Of a DNA stretch of 64,000 nt, positions 1 through 11,920 are shown piece after piece (position 1 is the first letter of the stretch; each line of letters starts with the position of its first letter). The position numbers were made by a program, and so were the translations under genes. This DNA is from Hyalella azteca (taxonomy: Eukaryota; Arthropoda; Malacostraca; Amphipoda; Hyalellidae). The notes below the pieces were generated by a model. That model saw only the letters and a list, made by a program, of their open reading frames with translations. It made no database searches and was not told the DNA's origin. Where the stretch lies: contig NW_025944285.1 of NCBI RefSeq assembly GCF_000764305.2, positions 1-64,000 of the forward strand, read 5' to 3'.

Positions 1-652
1 TAGTGTGCTCACCGCCCTAATGCTGGTCACGGATGCCGCCATTGATTTTCCATCACCTACTTTGTACCAGCAGAACTCATTAATTCGATAAATGCATGGC
101 TTAGAGTAAAATTTTATTTATACATGCCCTCAATCAAAGAGTCACAGTCAAGTGTTTAGATAGTTAATTAATGACGTTTGACGACAAGGTTGCATCAGAT
201 AATAAAAGTCACCAACCTCGTCCTTCTATTTAGCTGTAATTTGTAACTTAGTTTTTAACTGTTCGGTGTTCCTGGGCTGAAGTTCTCGTCGCTTACTTTC
301 GATGTTAGAGAGAAAAGGAAAAAGCATATGAGTAAAAAAATACAATGCAAGTCTGAAAAAAATCATGATTATCATAATCGTTTCTTCTCTTCCTATACAA
401 AAACCACCACGCAAAGGACGTTGGAACAACGTTCAATAATTAACCTTGATTCAATCAAAAACTTGAATCATTCTACGTTGATTCAATGTCAGATGTTAAG
501 TTGGTTAATAACTCGTTAAAAGAAATGTTTGAAACGCGAGAACAATTACATAAAATTACCACGATATATGAATTCTACAAGTATTGAATGAGAGACTTAT
601 GAACAGATCTTGTTCAAAAAATCTGTTATTACGCATGAAAATATCATCCATC
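1..652. other. AT-rich sequence, nothing recognised
   Basis: No exon-like stretch, RNA gene or repeat was recognised here. The short open frames have no protein-like composition. Confidence 0.5.
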
Positions 653-750
653 ATGCGCTACCTACGCATGGGTCTAAATATTTTTAATGCGCTACTTACG
701 CATGGGTGTAAATACCATCCTTCATGCGCTACATACGCATGGGTCTAAAT
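653..750. repeat. Short tandem repeat, about 34-37 bp unit, 3 copies
   Basis: The core ATGCGCTA followed by a TACGCATGGGT-type segment recurs at 653, 687 and 724 with spacings of 34 and 37 bp. Each unit contains the near-palindrome ATGCGCTAC..TACGCAT, so a single unit can fold on itself. No coding potential was seen. Confidence 0.85.
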
Positions 751-3700
751 TGAATAACGTAATTTGTTGCGGAGAATCAAGCAGTCAGGAGCAGCTGATG
801 CTGCCGGCATTGCACAGCAGGAGCACAAACACGGAAAATCTGGCATAAGAAGCAGCGTTGGTGCCAGCAAAGTGCTCCCATTATTTACCTCCTGCTGCTT
901 CTCAGCACCGGGACTCCGATCTAAATGCAAATATTGTGAGCAAGCTTATTTCTTTGCTGTTTCTGATCTCAAGACAACTCTTGAAGAGCTGTTCTACTGC
1001 AGGTATTTTAAAAGCCTCGGGTCTCAAACGTCATGAAATGGTCAAATCAAGATGTGCCCGTATGGCTTAGTGAGCTGAAACGTATGGATCCCCGAACAAT
1101 TCTGTTGCATTGTCATTTTGTAAGAAAAATATTTATTGTAATAAATTGTGTTCCCGTGTATTGGTTGTGATGACCAAATGCTTTCCGCACAGGAGCAAGC
1201 TGTGTAAATGTGATCACCAACAAGGAATTATGCTTCAAATTTATTTCTATTAAGGCATTGCCCATCAGGAGATTGGCAGTTATTAAAGCGTTAGAAAGAC
1301 CAAGTGCATTGGTTGCTCACTACCTCTGCCCAGCGCGCCTGTAATAGTAAGAAGGATGTCGACGTTTTCTAGTTTCCAGAATCAAAAAGTACGGCTATTG
1401 TTTACATTAGAGTGTCTACTTAGGTTCATAATGTAAAAGAATATCTTCAATGCCGCTATTTTTCTAATCCGGTTACGAAGTATTGTCAGCGACTCAAATC
1501 AGTAAACCTTATTTATTGGCCAAATTAACAAAAAAAAAGTATTTCGATTATGCCTCCAGCTTGTGCAGAGGTAACACCTAGAAAAAATGAAGAGCACATT
1601 TTTTTATTATTTTTTTTTTTTGCTTCATTATTACCCGAGTCACATCGATTTTTCCACAATGAACTAAAAAATATGTTTTCTTGTAGTGGTAAATAATACT
1701 CATGCGCCATTTTTAGCCCGGATAACCTAACATGTAACTGCGTGATTTATATGAATAATTAATCATTATTCGAATGCTTCTTAGAATTAGAGAGTAAGAA
1801 AAATAAAGCGATCTATCGTTAGTGGTTAACTATTAAGAGAGAAGGTACTTCCTGTGCAAGAGTTTCATTAGCAGCTAAGTTGCTCAAATTATGCAAATTT
1901 GTTCCAGGAGAGATTAAATTACCGTGAGTCAGCAACTGCATAGGAATGATAACAAATTGTAACCATTGTAATGTAATGTATTTTGTTGAAAGTGACGAAT
2001 AACTTATTCACGATTAATGTGTCCGGTGTGATGACAATTATTCATTTTTGTAGGAAACTATTAGGTGTTTTAAGCAGTTATACCTATCAGAGGCATCGTA
2101 GACATAATTCATTTTCGTCGGAAGACGAATAAATTTCGCCGCACCAAAGACGCCTATTTCGCTACGCTTATGTCGCCGGCTTCCAATATAAACTTTAAAT
2201 TGTGTAATTAAATACAATCAGAACTCTTTGGTTGATACGCTCAAACGAGTTAAAGGGCCAAATGGCGACTCGAATCCTTGACGGCAGCTGGAAAAAATCA
2301 GGTGCAGCGGCACACGCGAGTGAGATCAACGCCGGCTGAAGCAAGGAGTGTGTTTTCTTCTCTTCATGTACAGGCAGGAATGCAAAAAAATAGAAGGCTT
2401 TTTATTCCATCGTCACGTCAATACCTGCAGGCGACTGCAAGCAGTTCGATTGCTACAGATTATTTCGTGCTAGAGCTGGAAATATATCGTAGTTTACCTT
2501 CAAAATAGCGTATTTTAACGCGAATCGTGATATAAGAGATCATTATATACGCAGCTTTACAACGTTTGGTAATAGGTAGCATTTTATAGGCTATGACTTC
2601 AATAATGCCTCACATTACCTGTGAGAAGCGAATATTTTCGAACCGACAGAATTTATTTAGTGATCATTTTATTAGGGGTATTGCACCAAACTCTACCTTT
2701 GAAATATCACCAAATTCTTACTACTTTGTTGTAATCGTACAATTTTAAGGATTAATGTCTCAGTTTATCTGACGTTAATGAATAAGTAGTCTCGTGCCGA
2801 GTTATAAGGTCGAGACGATCGGATCTATCAAACGAACGTTGATCGAAGCTTAAATTATGTAATTATTTATTAATTTTAACGTGAGAATACCATACCAATA
2901 CCAAAGTTATTGTGGATACAAATTCGGCGAGTTCCAGAGCAGCATCAATTAATGAAGCGAAAATACTTTTGCCCCAGTTTGTTCGTCATTGCACAAAGTC
3001 CCACGTTTACTCTGCCACGAGAATAATTTCCAAATCCATGTTGTTCGAATTTAGAGAGGCTATTTCGTACAGCCATGGACCAATGATTGCTTCAATTCAA
3101 CTAACGTCTAAAGTTCAAATGAATTTTATTCGTCACATTTTAATTATGATCCAATTTTTGTCCATTTGAAAGGATTTTCACATTTTTCCTAAATTAAGCC
3201 TCGTTTTGCTATGACTCTCGATTCCATTATTAAACTGAAATATTCAATCGCGATTATATCCCTGTTATCATAGAAACATCCCAATCTGATAGACATTGCG
3301 TAAAATTAATACTATGCTAGGCTACCAACTCACTAAGGCACGAAGATACAACCTGCCTACATGTGAGCCGGATTTTAATAGGAAGTCGATGGGATGGCTC
3401 CTCGAGTGCGTGGTCGAAATGAGGCCCTCTTTCGCCTGCGAAAAAAACGAATTGTTCGTCGACCAAATGCAATTTCCCGTAGAGAATTTCGCTAAGTCCT
3501 GCCGAGCAATGACCGCAAGGCCGAGCACACAAAGTATAAATGATACAGAGCCGATTTAGATTCCAATATCCTCGAATATTGATTTTTATGTAGTAGAATC
3601 AATATTCGTAGGATTCATTTGAGCTAGTGAGAAGTTTTTCTCATTGATATATCATCCTGAACTAGCCTGTTACTACTATAATATTCCAATTTTTTAAATA

Positions 3701-6700
3701 AAAATTAATACCATTGACTTATCCCAGTGAAAATCAACACCGATTAATTTAAATTTATACATCAAACATTGTTTTAGCCCGAGCAATTTCGGCTATACTC
3801 CCTCGGAGGCGCTGCACTGGAGACTCCAATACCAAAGCAATTAACGCACTTTAACGCTCCGACCAGGATTCTCTCCACAAATATGAATGCCCAGAGCTGC
3901 GCCGGTCTTAACATGAGTAACCAGGTTTTCAGCAACTGCATGACAAGCCGGATTGAATGTGCATGACGGGAAATCATAAAAAGAACGGCTTCTGCTCGTT
4001 CCTTGTTAAATACCTAAAATTAAATCACACTTCCTTTTCTTAAAGATTATTTTTGCGAGATCTTTATATCATTAATCTATGTATAGGACTATAGGAGGTA
4101 TAGGTCTAATGTATGTCAATAATATGCATTTGCTACTCTTCCAATGACTGTTATCTTGCTGGCTTTTTTCATGACCACGAGAATTTAAATTAAATTTTAG
4201 ATTGCAATTCAATTCATACTTAATGTCAGAAAATATTTACATCTAAAGTCAATGCCATACAATAGTCAACATACGTTATCCAGTTTATTACCGGTCGGCA
4301 TTACAATTTAGGAAAGAATAAGAATGTAGCGTATTGTTTCGCAAGTGTGTTCAAGTCCACTGAACATATATGGAGCATGCAGCAATGAAACAAGTTAATT
4401 ACGATGCAGCCATATAAAGGTGGGTGTAGCATCATTTCAATAGAAGATTGAGTGAAGGTAGAATTATATCCGATTGGATCCGATTACAATTTTAATGGAA
4501 GTTCATCGCCAATGCCTGCCATCCATATCTGAAGCCATAATTCAAAGAATAAATTTGCAAAAAAATTTTGTACTCTAAGCATTTTATGAGAGTCAATAAC
4601 TCACTTAGTCTCAACACGTGTAGGATATCTAATGCTCGAGTTTTCATATAATTCAGTAATGTAGCAAATAATAACCTGAACGCTTCAAATAAGTTTAGTT
4701 TGACCTTAATGTGCGTAAATCATGTGAGACATATTCTTATCAGTTTGTATCAAGTCACACATTCATGCTTGTTAAGTCTTGTTATGCCTAGCAATAATAG
4801 GATGGACAGAGAACGATGTTCATGAACATTACTAAAGATCCTACTCATTTTCTCATGATTGGCCGTTATAATTGGCTCCAGGTGAAGCGTGCGATCAGAA
4901 CGGTAGCCTAATGATCTCTCGTCTGTTGCTCTGCAAATACGGTAACTGGCGCGCTAATATTAGCGTCGCTTCCACTCAGTTGTAACCATATATAGTCATA
5001 AATAGACAATTCTCGATAGCCAAGCCAAGAATTTATAATTTTGTAAACCGAAGAGCAACTAGTCTGACCTTTCAGGTTGCACTTTTCGGAAAAAAAATTA
5101 AGCCTACCCCCAGCATTAAAAACATCTATTGTTGATTTATGTTGGTAATCATTTTTGTTAAAAATTATGATTATTTCTGCTAATAATAATTTTTTCATTT
5201 AATTTTCACCATAAATATAAAATGTCGTTATTGACCTGATTGTCTGCTGAGACGCAATAGTAATCAAGATAACTCAAGCGAAGAGGTTACTGTTGATCAT
5301 CTGCATGCACCTAATAACTTTCATTTGGTTCGTATGTGGTAAAAACAATAATTATTAAATTAAATACACTCATTTTAATGGCCATTATGCTGTGATGGAA
5401 AGTTCTTACTCATTTTTTACCTCCTTTCATTTCAATTATAGCAATAAAACGGGTGAATTCTGCCCCTTCGGAGCGTTTTTCCTGCAATTCCTAAGCAATA
5501 GTTATAGAATAAAAAAAATACACAGTTTTTAATACCTATGCCGCTGTGTTTGTTTATATATTTGCCTACTCCCGTTTTCAATGGGAATAAGGTTCAGTTG
5601 GGTTAATTTAGGCTATGTTTAGTTCCACCCGTTTAACCGTTTCCATTGAAAATGGTTGGAATTAATAATATGAAAATATTCTCGCCACAGCGTAATGGGC
5701 ATTAAAAACTGTATATTTAATTACATAATCATTCGTTACGGATTTCGGAAAAAAAGCGCGCCGAACTAGCACTAAGCAGTAGCCCATGCCAACGCTCACG
5801 CACTTCATGCGACATGTCTCCTAATCTATATTAAAATTTCTGCATAGCTGAAAATCTCAATGAATGTAAATGCATGGCATGCCAAAGTCTTTCGAATAGT
5901 AGAAAATAGAAATATCTGTGCCGTGATAGATCCTACATAACGTAGGGATTTTTTATTTAATTTAAATTCTAGGAGTATTGGAAACTTTTGCAAGCAGTTT
6001 TTGGACAGTGGGGTTTTGATTGTGCCTCACAGTTTAAAATGTTTCAAAATATTAGGCCTGGAATTTATTTTGGCTATTTTGGCGCCCGCTAATGCAACCA
6101 ATCCGCTTTCCGAAAGAAGTTACAATTTTTGGCGTTTATGAGCGTGTAAGATTAAACCGTTACGAAGATAAACATGAACTAAAACGACACATAGGGCAAA
6201 ATATCGTGAGTAAAGGTTAATCGTCGCTTATCGTGTCGCTGGCTTTAAATGGGCTTTCGGAATTACCTGTTACTGTTTATATCTTTTTCAAGGCAGAAAA
6301 ATTGGTAGGAAATTCAATAGATCTGGTAAACTCTTTTTGAACAAGGCTCGGCATATGTGACCTTACGAGTGTACGTATATATTTGCAGGAATTCTGATGT
6401 TAAATTGTCTTAGGACAACATGAATATGACGATGTTCCCGAGACAACGTGGATGAAGTTTTTCGGTGCCTTTCTTGCTCAGTCCTGTCGCCACAGATCGA
6501 TTTTATTAAGTTGAAAATTTCATGAATATTGTGTGTTCTGTCAACTGATGCATTTCATTATGTGCTGAGAATGGAACATGAATAAGGACCATTATAAGGA
6601 GTAGACTCTTAACTGGCTTTTCTCACCATCCACGGTTTTTTGCACGGTTAACACTGCCGTGACAATCCATTTTAATTGAACTCAATATGTAGAGTATTTT

Positions 6701-7363
6701 CGACTTTTTTACATTAAATTCGATCAAGTATGATCGATATGTTCATGTCAGCAATACTGGATTCTCCGCGAATGAGAGAAATTTCTCAAGAATTTGAAAA
6801 ATGTTATAAACAAACTGTTATAAAAAAATAATTTCTCAAATGACTTTTTGAATTGATCTTCAGTATTATTGCGCGAAATGGAATGGCAATCATGATCCCG
6901 AAGCGGTTACGCAGCACTTCTCTGCTTCAGACATTTAAGAAATATTCCTTTAGTTCGTGCAAAGTTTGGTGCATTTAAGCCGCGTAATCGAGACGAGCAG
7001 TTGGTTCACAGGCGCCAGGGGCTGGCCATTTCCAGCTTGCAATGTCAGTTCAATTTGCGTTAGGCCAAGTCGTAGTGCACACTCGTGGCCTGCAGCACTA
7101 CAAGGCCCAACATCTTATTCCGGGCATGGAAGGAAACAACGACATCTTGTCGGGGCACTTGAGAAAATTTTGATAGCCGTTACTTTATTTTACGTCAGGC
7201 AAGTTCAGTTAAGGCGAGACAAGCACGTGAGCAACGCTTCGTCCCTGGAATAAGCAATGAAGAAGCGAGGCCGTTGCGAGGCAGATGTTTGGCCGCAACA
7301 ACCTCCGAGTTTCTGCCTCTCCAGTAGACCGACAACACTCCATTATAGGCGTCGTCTCTGCAA
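751..7363. other. Long non-coding stretch, no gene recognised
   Basis: This 6.6 kb is AT-rich with scattered short open frames (for example around 2,278-2,508, 3,296-3,559 and 6,957-7,253). None has splice-site support or a recognisable motif. The slightly GC-richer islands at 3.3-3.5 kb and 6.95-7.25 kb are the only places where an unrecognised exon might hide. Confidence 0.5.
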
Positions 7364-7616
7364 TAACCCTGCCTGCACTTTGATTTACCGAGGAAACGAA
7401 AAATAAAGCTTTTGAAATTGTATCCCAATATTTCGAACGCGGTATAAAACCTTGCCTTCACTTAGATTTACGGAAGAAATGAAAAATAAAGCTTTCGAAA
7501 TTGTATCCCCATATTTCGAACGCAGTATAAAACCCTGCCTGCACTTAGAATTACTGAAGAAATGATAAATAAAGCTTTTGAAATTGTATCCCAATATTTC
7601 GAACGCGTTATAAATT
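7364..7616. repeat. 86-bp tandem repeat, about 2.9 copies
   Basis: Successive copies carry ATAAAGCTTTTGAAATTGTA, then a CCCAATATTTCGAACGC segment, then CCTGCCTGCACTT. The spacing is 86 bp (ATAAAACC at 7,444 and 7,530). Copies differ at scattered bases. Open frames across it are a product of the repeat. Confidence 0.9.
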
Positions 7617-8735
7617 TTTTTATAAAATATCTATCCATAAAATGAATTCATATTTCATGTTAAACTACTTAATGAAATTATTGCGAAAAAGTGTTAACTG
7701 GCGAAATATGATCCATATTTATTTAGATGGAACAATTAAGCATGTTTGACGGTAACAAACCCGTGATATAAAATCTTAAATTTCCTGCAGACTGTTGATT
7801 CAAAAATGTGTTCAAGTGAAACGTATTTTCTGGGAATTTATACCAGATTTAAATTTTTTGCTGTGTTGCCCTTGCTAATTTAAAGAATACAAAGTATTTA
7901 TATCACACATCAGAAGAGCATAGGCGTTATAAGAGAATAAATGTTAAATACATTATCAAGAGTTACAAATGACTAAAGTTAGCATTTACTTCAGGGTAGC
8001 AAGCGTTAATGCATGAGAAGAACTTTCCCAGAGTCTCAGTGTAGCCTCTGCTTGATTTACATATTTGAATTGAAGTCGAATTATACTTTTATTGCAGTAA
8101 ATGGCCTGGATTGTTCGACCCGGTTTGTGAATCTAAAATTATTTTATTACGATCAGGTTTAAACTTTCAAACCCTGGTAAACTTTTGAACATCGACAGAC
8201 AAATATTTATAAAGCATTTTCAGGTCCAATCGAGGTACCGTATTTGAATTTTCTTCTGAATAAATTTCGCTTTAAACTGTAGAAGATTTCAGACTTATAA
8301 GAATTGAAATTAATTTTTAATGACAGCACTTTATTTTTAACAACAAATTAAATTTAATGTTGGTGTTCAGAGATTTCATGAATAAATTTGAGAGCAACTT
8401 TTAATTAAGTGCAGACAGATTTTTGTCACCTGAAGCTGTAAAATCAACAAGATTGTACTTGAGAGTACAGAAATCATTAATGCTGTTTAGCTATGAAACG
8501 GGCATCGATTTTCTTAATAGGAAAGTTACATTATGAGCGAAGATCATCCTCTTGGAGCAAGTGACTAAAATCGCTTAGAAGTTTCATTTTAAATTCGCAC
8601 AACTGAAAAATTTTCGTAAGCACTTGATTTCTAGACGTAAAAATTTCTTGTACTGAATAAAAGTGAATAATATTGCTTCATAAATTCTTCGTTGCTTCCA
8701 TAAAAAATAATAACGATTTTTATTTCATAATAAAA
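7617..8735. other. AT-rich non-coding sequence
   Basis: Very AT-rich, with no repeat structure, exon or RNA gene that I could support. Confidence 0.5.
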
Positions 8736-9052
8736 GGTAAATTAGGTCCTAAAATATAAACAGGCAAATCATGTTTGTTCCTCATGAACAAGAACATATA
8801 AAGACAGTGAGATAAAAGGTAAATAGGTCCTAAAATATAAACAAGCAAATCATGTTTATTCTTCATGAACAAGAAGATATAAAGACAGTGAGATAAAAGG
8901 TAAATTAGGTCCTAAGATATAAACAGGCAAATCATGTTTGTTCTTCATGAACAAGAAGATATAAATGCCGTGAGATAAAAGGTAAATTAAGTCCTAAAAT
9001 ATAAACAGGCAAATCATGTTTGTTCTTCATGAACAAGAAGATATAAAGGCAG
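8736..9052. repeat. About 82-bp tandem repeat, 4 copies
   Basis: Units start with GGTAAATTAGGTCCTAAAAT at about 8,736, 8,817, 8,898 and 8,981. Each contains the inverted pair TTGTTC..TCATGAACAAG, so each copy can form a small hairpin. Copies differ by single substitutions and 1-bp indels. Confidence 0.92.
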
Positions 9053-10781
9053 TTAGAAACAAAACATTAATGAATGGAGGCTTGGAGAGGCTCCGGCACG
9101 TAGCCGTCATTAAAGGTAGACCCTTCTTGGCGAGCTCGTTAGCGCGCCTGACTTGCTATGTTCCACGCATGGCTCTGACTTCTCGGCCGAGGTCAGCAAC
9201 TTTCAAACAAAATCGTTACTTCAGGAATTCCTATAGAAAATATAGTGAAATGTACGATACAATTTTGGTTAAATAATGTTTAATCGTTCATGTTTCCAAA
9301 AATCATACTTATATAGTTTATACTAGCAAAATTTAATGGGGAATAGTGTGAATTTAATGGTCAAATAAACATGTTAAAACGTGTCAAATGTTAAACAAGA
9401 AATATTTTTCAAGAGGGGAAATCATTCTTATAGTTAAGTCAATATATGGTTCAAAATTTCGAATTGTTCGAATTAACACGACATGTACTAGTGATTGGAT
9501 CACTATGTATGGACATTAGATATGGATAGCAACAACGTGCGCTGCTATTTCACAAGAAACATCCAAGAAATTCTGTGAGTAAATAATAAAAAAAATTCTT
9601 AAAAACTCACTTATCACCATAGAACTGTTATGGTGAGGCAACGTATTATAGTCTAAAATCATGTTTGGAGTGGACAAGGCGAAGGAAAACAATTGTAAAA
9701 AAAATTCTTTATTATTTCTACCGTTCTACATATAATTATGAAGTAAAAATTACTAATACTCAACGAAACGAAATACTTTTCGATTTGTTATAATGCGAAA
9801 ATAAAAACTTTGAGGACAAGTTTTCTCGGATTTTTTTTTACATCATCGAAGCTCAGATCGTTAGCTTTGGCGTGCATCATAGCTGGAAAAAAATAATGTC
9901 TGAATAGAAATTTCGGATAATGGGGATACTATTTCTTCGAAAAATATCGCATCAACCAAACGTTTAAAAACTAATGGCCCTTGTGTTGAGGAGGAACGAG
10001 GAATATAATTCCGGATGAAAAACCGCTTAGAGAACAGGCGACAAGGGTCAACAATGAATTATCCAGTCCCTAATGCTATGCCACAATTATATATAAATAT
10101 ATCAATATATATTTACGTAATTTAGTAATCATGTCATAGGAATGCTGGTGATGATTGAGGAGCGCCACTAGGATTTAAGGACAGGGATGCTAATCCCCTA
10201 TTTTTAATGACCATTGATAAGCTTAGAACGACTGGTTGTATGATTATTTATTTAAGCTGTTATCTACGCCAAATATTGAATTTGTAGGCATTTTTTTCTT
10301 ATAAATAATAATAATTAAAAAAAAGCATACAATTTATTTGGGGGGCTGACGAATATATAGGGCAGCTGAAGATTGATTTGTGATGGTTACTTATGATAAT
10401 CATTGCATATGATACTGACTTTTGTATACCCATGCAAGCGAATAAGACAATAATCTCAAATATGTAAGCTGTAAGCGTAGGCCCCCTATTGCAGGAATGA
10501 AGGTAATGAGCTTTCATTCGTGATTATTCTTATTTGATAGACAGAAATTACTCCCATTATTTGGATGCCGAGACAAAATTCGACTGGGACTCAGGCCTCA
10601 CTGACCTATAAATATATATTCGTATTCGTCAAGGAGGTATTGGACCTCGAAGTGCGAGAAAATTCCCCCGAACCTTTTAATTTCTAACGAAGTTTTTGCA
10701 TTAATTCATTTATGTTGGCAGTCACTGACAGAACAGACATTGCGTGCGACTCTGTTCCAACATGCGGCACTCATGTTGGAG
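9053..10781. other. AT-rich non-coding sequence
   Basis: No gene, RNA or transposon recognised. A short open frame at 9,016-9,276 begins inside the preceding repeat array and has no supporting features. Confidence 0.5.
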
Positions 10782-11040
10782 GTGTATTGCCTCACAATGT
10801 TGTATTGTCTCACAATGGTGTATTGCCTCACAATAGCACAATAGTGTATTGCCTCACAATGGTGTATTGCGTCACAATGGTGTATTGCCTCACAATGGTG
10901 TATTGCGTCACAATGGTGTATTGTGTCACAATGGTGTATTGTCTCACAATGGTGTATTGCGTCACAATGGTGTATTGCGTCACAATGGTGTATTGCCTCA
11001 CAATGGTGTATTGCGTCACAATGGTGTATTGCCTCACAAT
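10782..11040. repeat. 18-bp minisatellite, about 14 units
   Basis: Near-perfect reiterations of GTGTATTGCCTCACAATG, with TGCC/TGCG/TGTC variants. An 18-bp unit is a multiple of three, so several frames on both strands stay open across it and give false repetitive ORFs. Variant units recur in a mixed order, which suggests slippage or unequal exchange. Confidence 0.95.
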
Positions 11041-11700
11041 AAAACAGTTCTGGTAGAACACTCCGCTCACATGAACGCAGACAATGAAAATGTCAGACTC
11101 TAAAAAACAAGCTCGATTACTTGTACTCAACGATGTTGGGCCACGTGTGCAAACTTTGAAGTGCCAGCATTCCTGCTTGGTTTTGTCAAGTATTGAAAAG
11201 AAGACAAGTGAGTCAGTAATGAATCAAATCCCTACATAAGAAGATCAATATAATTTCAAATGCTCCACAGTAAGTTTTTTTATCATAATAGTTTATTAAA
11301 TCATGAAGTGCAGCAATTGATGTCTCGATGCTGGGTTTCAATTTTCCAATAATCATACCTGACCACAGCAAGAAGTCGGATTTTTTTTTCAGGCAGAAAT
11401 ATGACGGATTTTCGCAGCTAATGGGGTGAAAGAAAAATGTCATGTGTTTAAAAATATCAATAAAAAATTCTGACATTTTAAAAATCATGGCATTTGCTAA
11501 GTTTTTCAAGTTTCAACGCTAGTAAGGAAGCCGGTCTCCAGAACGACGATATGGTTAACTTACTTGATGTTTTTTATTTTTATTTATACATTTTTCAAAT
11601 AATTTCGCCAATCAATATTAACGAACTAAGAACTGATGAAACATAGATTTTTTAAAAACAGAATGTATTTATTATCAGAAAATTAATTATATCTTAGCAG

Positions 11701-11790
11701 GAGCTTGACGAGGGGAATTTCGAATTGTCTCCCAGAAGTGAGCGCCTTTCTCCGACCAGCGCGCCGGAGACCCAAAGTTCCCTCAGTTAA
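11701..11790 (+). CDS. Possible 3'-terminal coding exon, unknown protein
   Basis: A good splice acceptor (pyrimidine-rich ATATCTTAGCAG ending at 11,700) is followed by an open frame of 29 codons ending in TAA. The predicted tail starts ELDEGNFELSPRSERLSP and is acidic, then Ser/Thr/Pro-rich. The stretch is more GC-rich than its surroundings. An AATAAA lies about 125 bp downstream at 11,915-11,920. A different frame (ATG at 11,705, 75 codons) is also open, so even the frame is uncertain. No upstream exon was found and no family recognised. Confidence 0.25.
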   Translation, partial: ELDEGNFELSPRSERLSPTSAPETQSSLS

Positions 11791-11914
11791 TCACAACGCC
11801 CTTGCGTGTGTCCGCAAGAAATGCATTAGAGGGAATGCGGTCCCAAGGAAACGGAATTCCTACTTTTCTCATGAGAAAAAAGTGAACAAACATAAGCCGC
11901 TAACGTTCCGTAAA

Positions 11915-11920
11915 AATAAA
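11915..11920 (+). promoter_or_regulatory. Candidate polyadenylation signal AATAAA
   Basis: AATAAA on the plus strand downstream of the possible terminal exon at 11,701-11,790. The hexamer is common in AT-rich DNA, so it matters only if the exon is real. Confidence 0.25.

Noticed and set aside
10712..11130. Repetitive 84-114-codon ORFs
   Set aside because: They arise from the 18-bp minisatellite, whose period is divisible by three.
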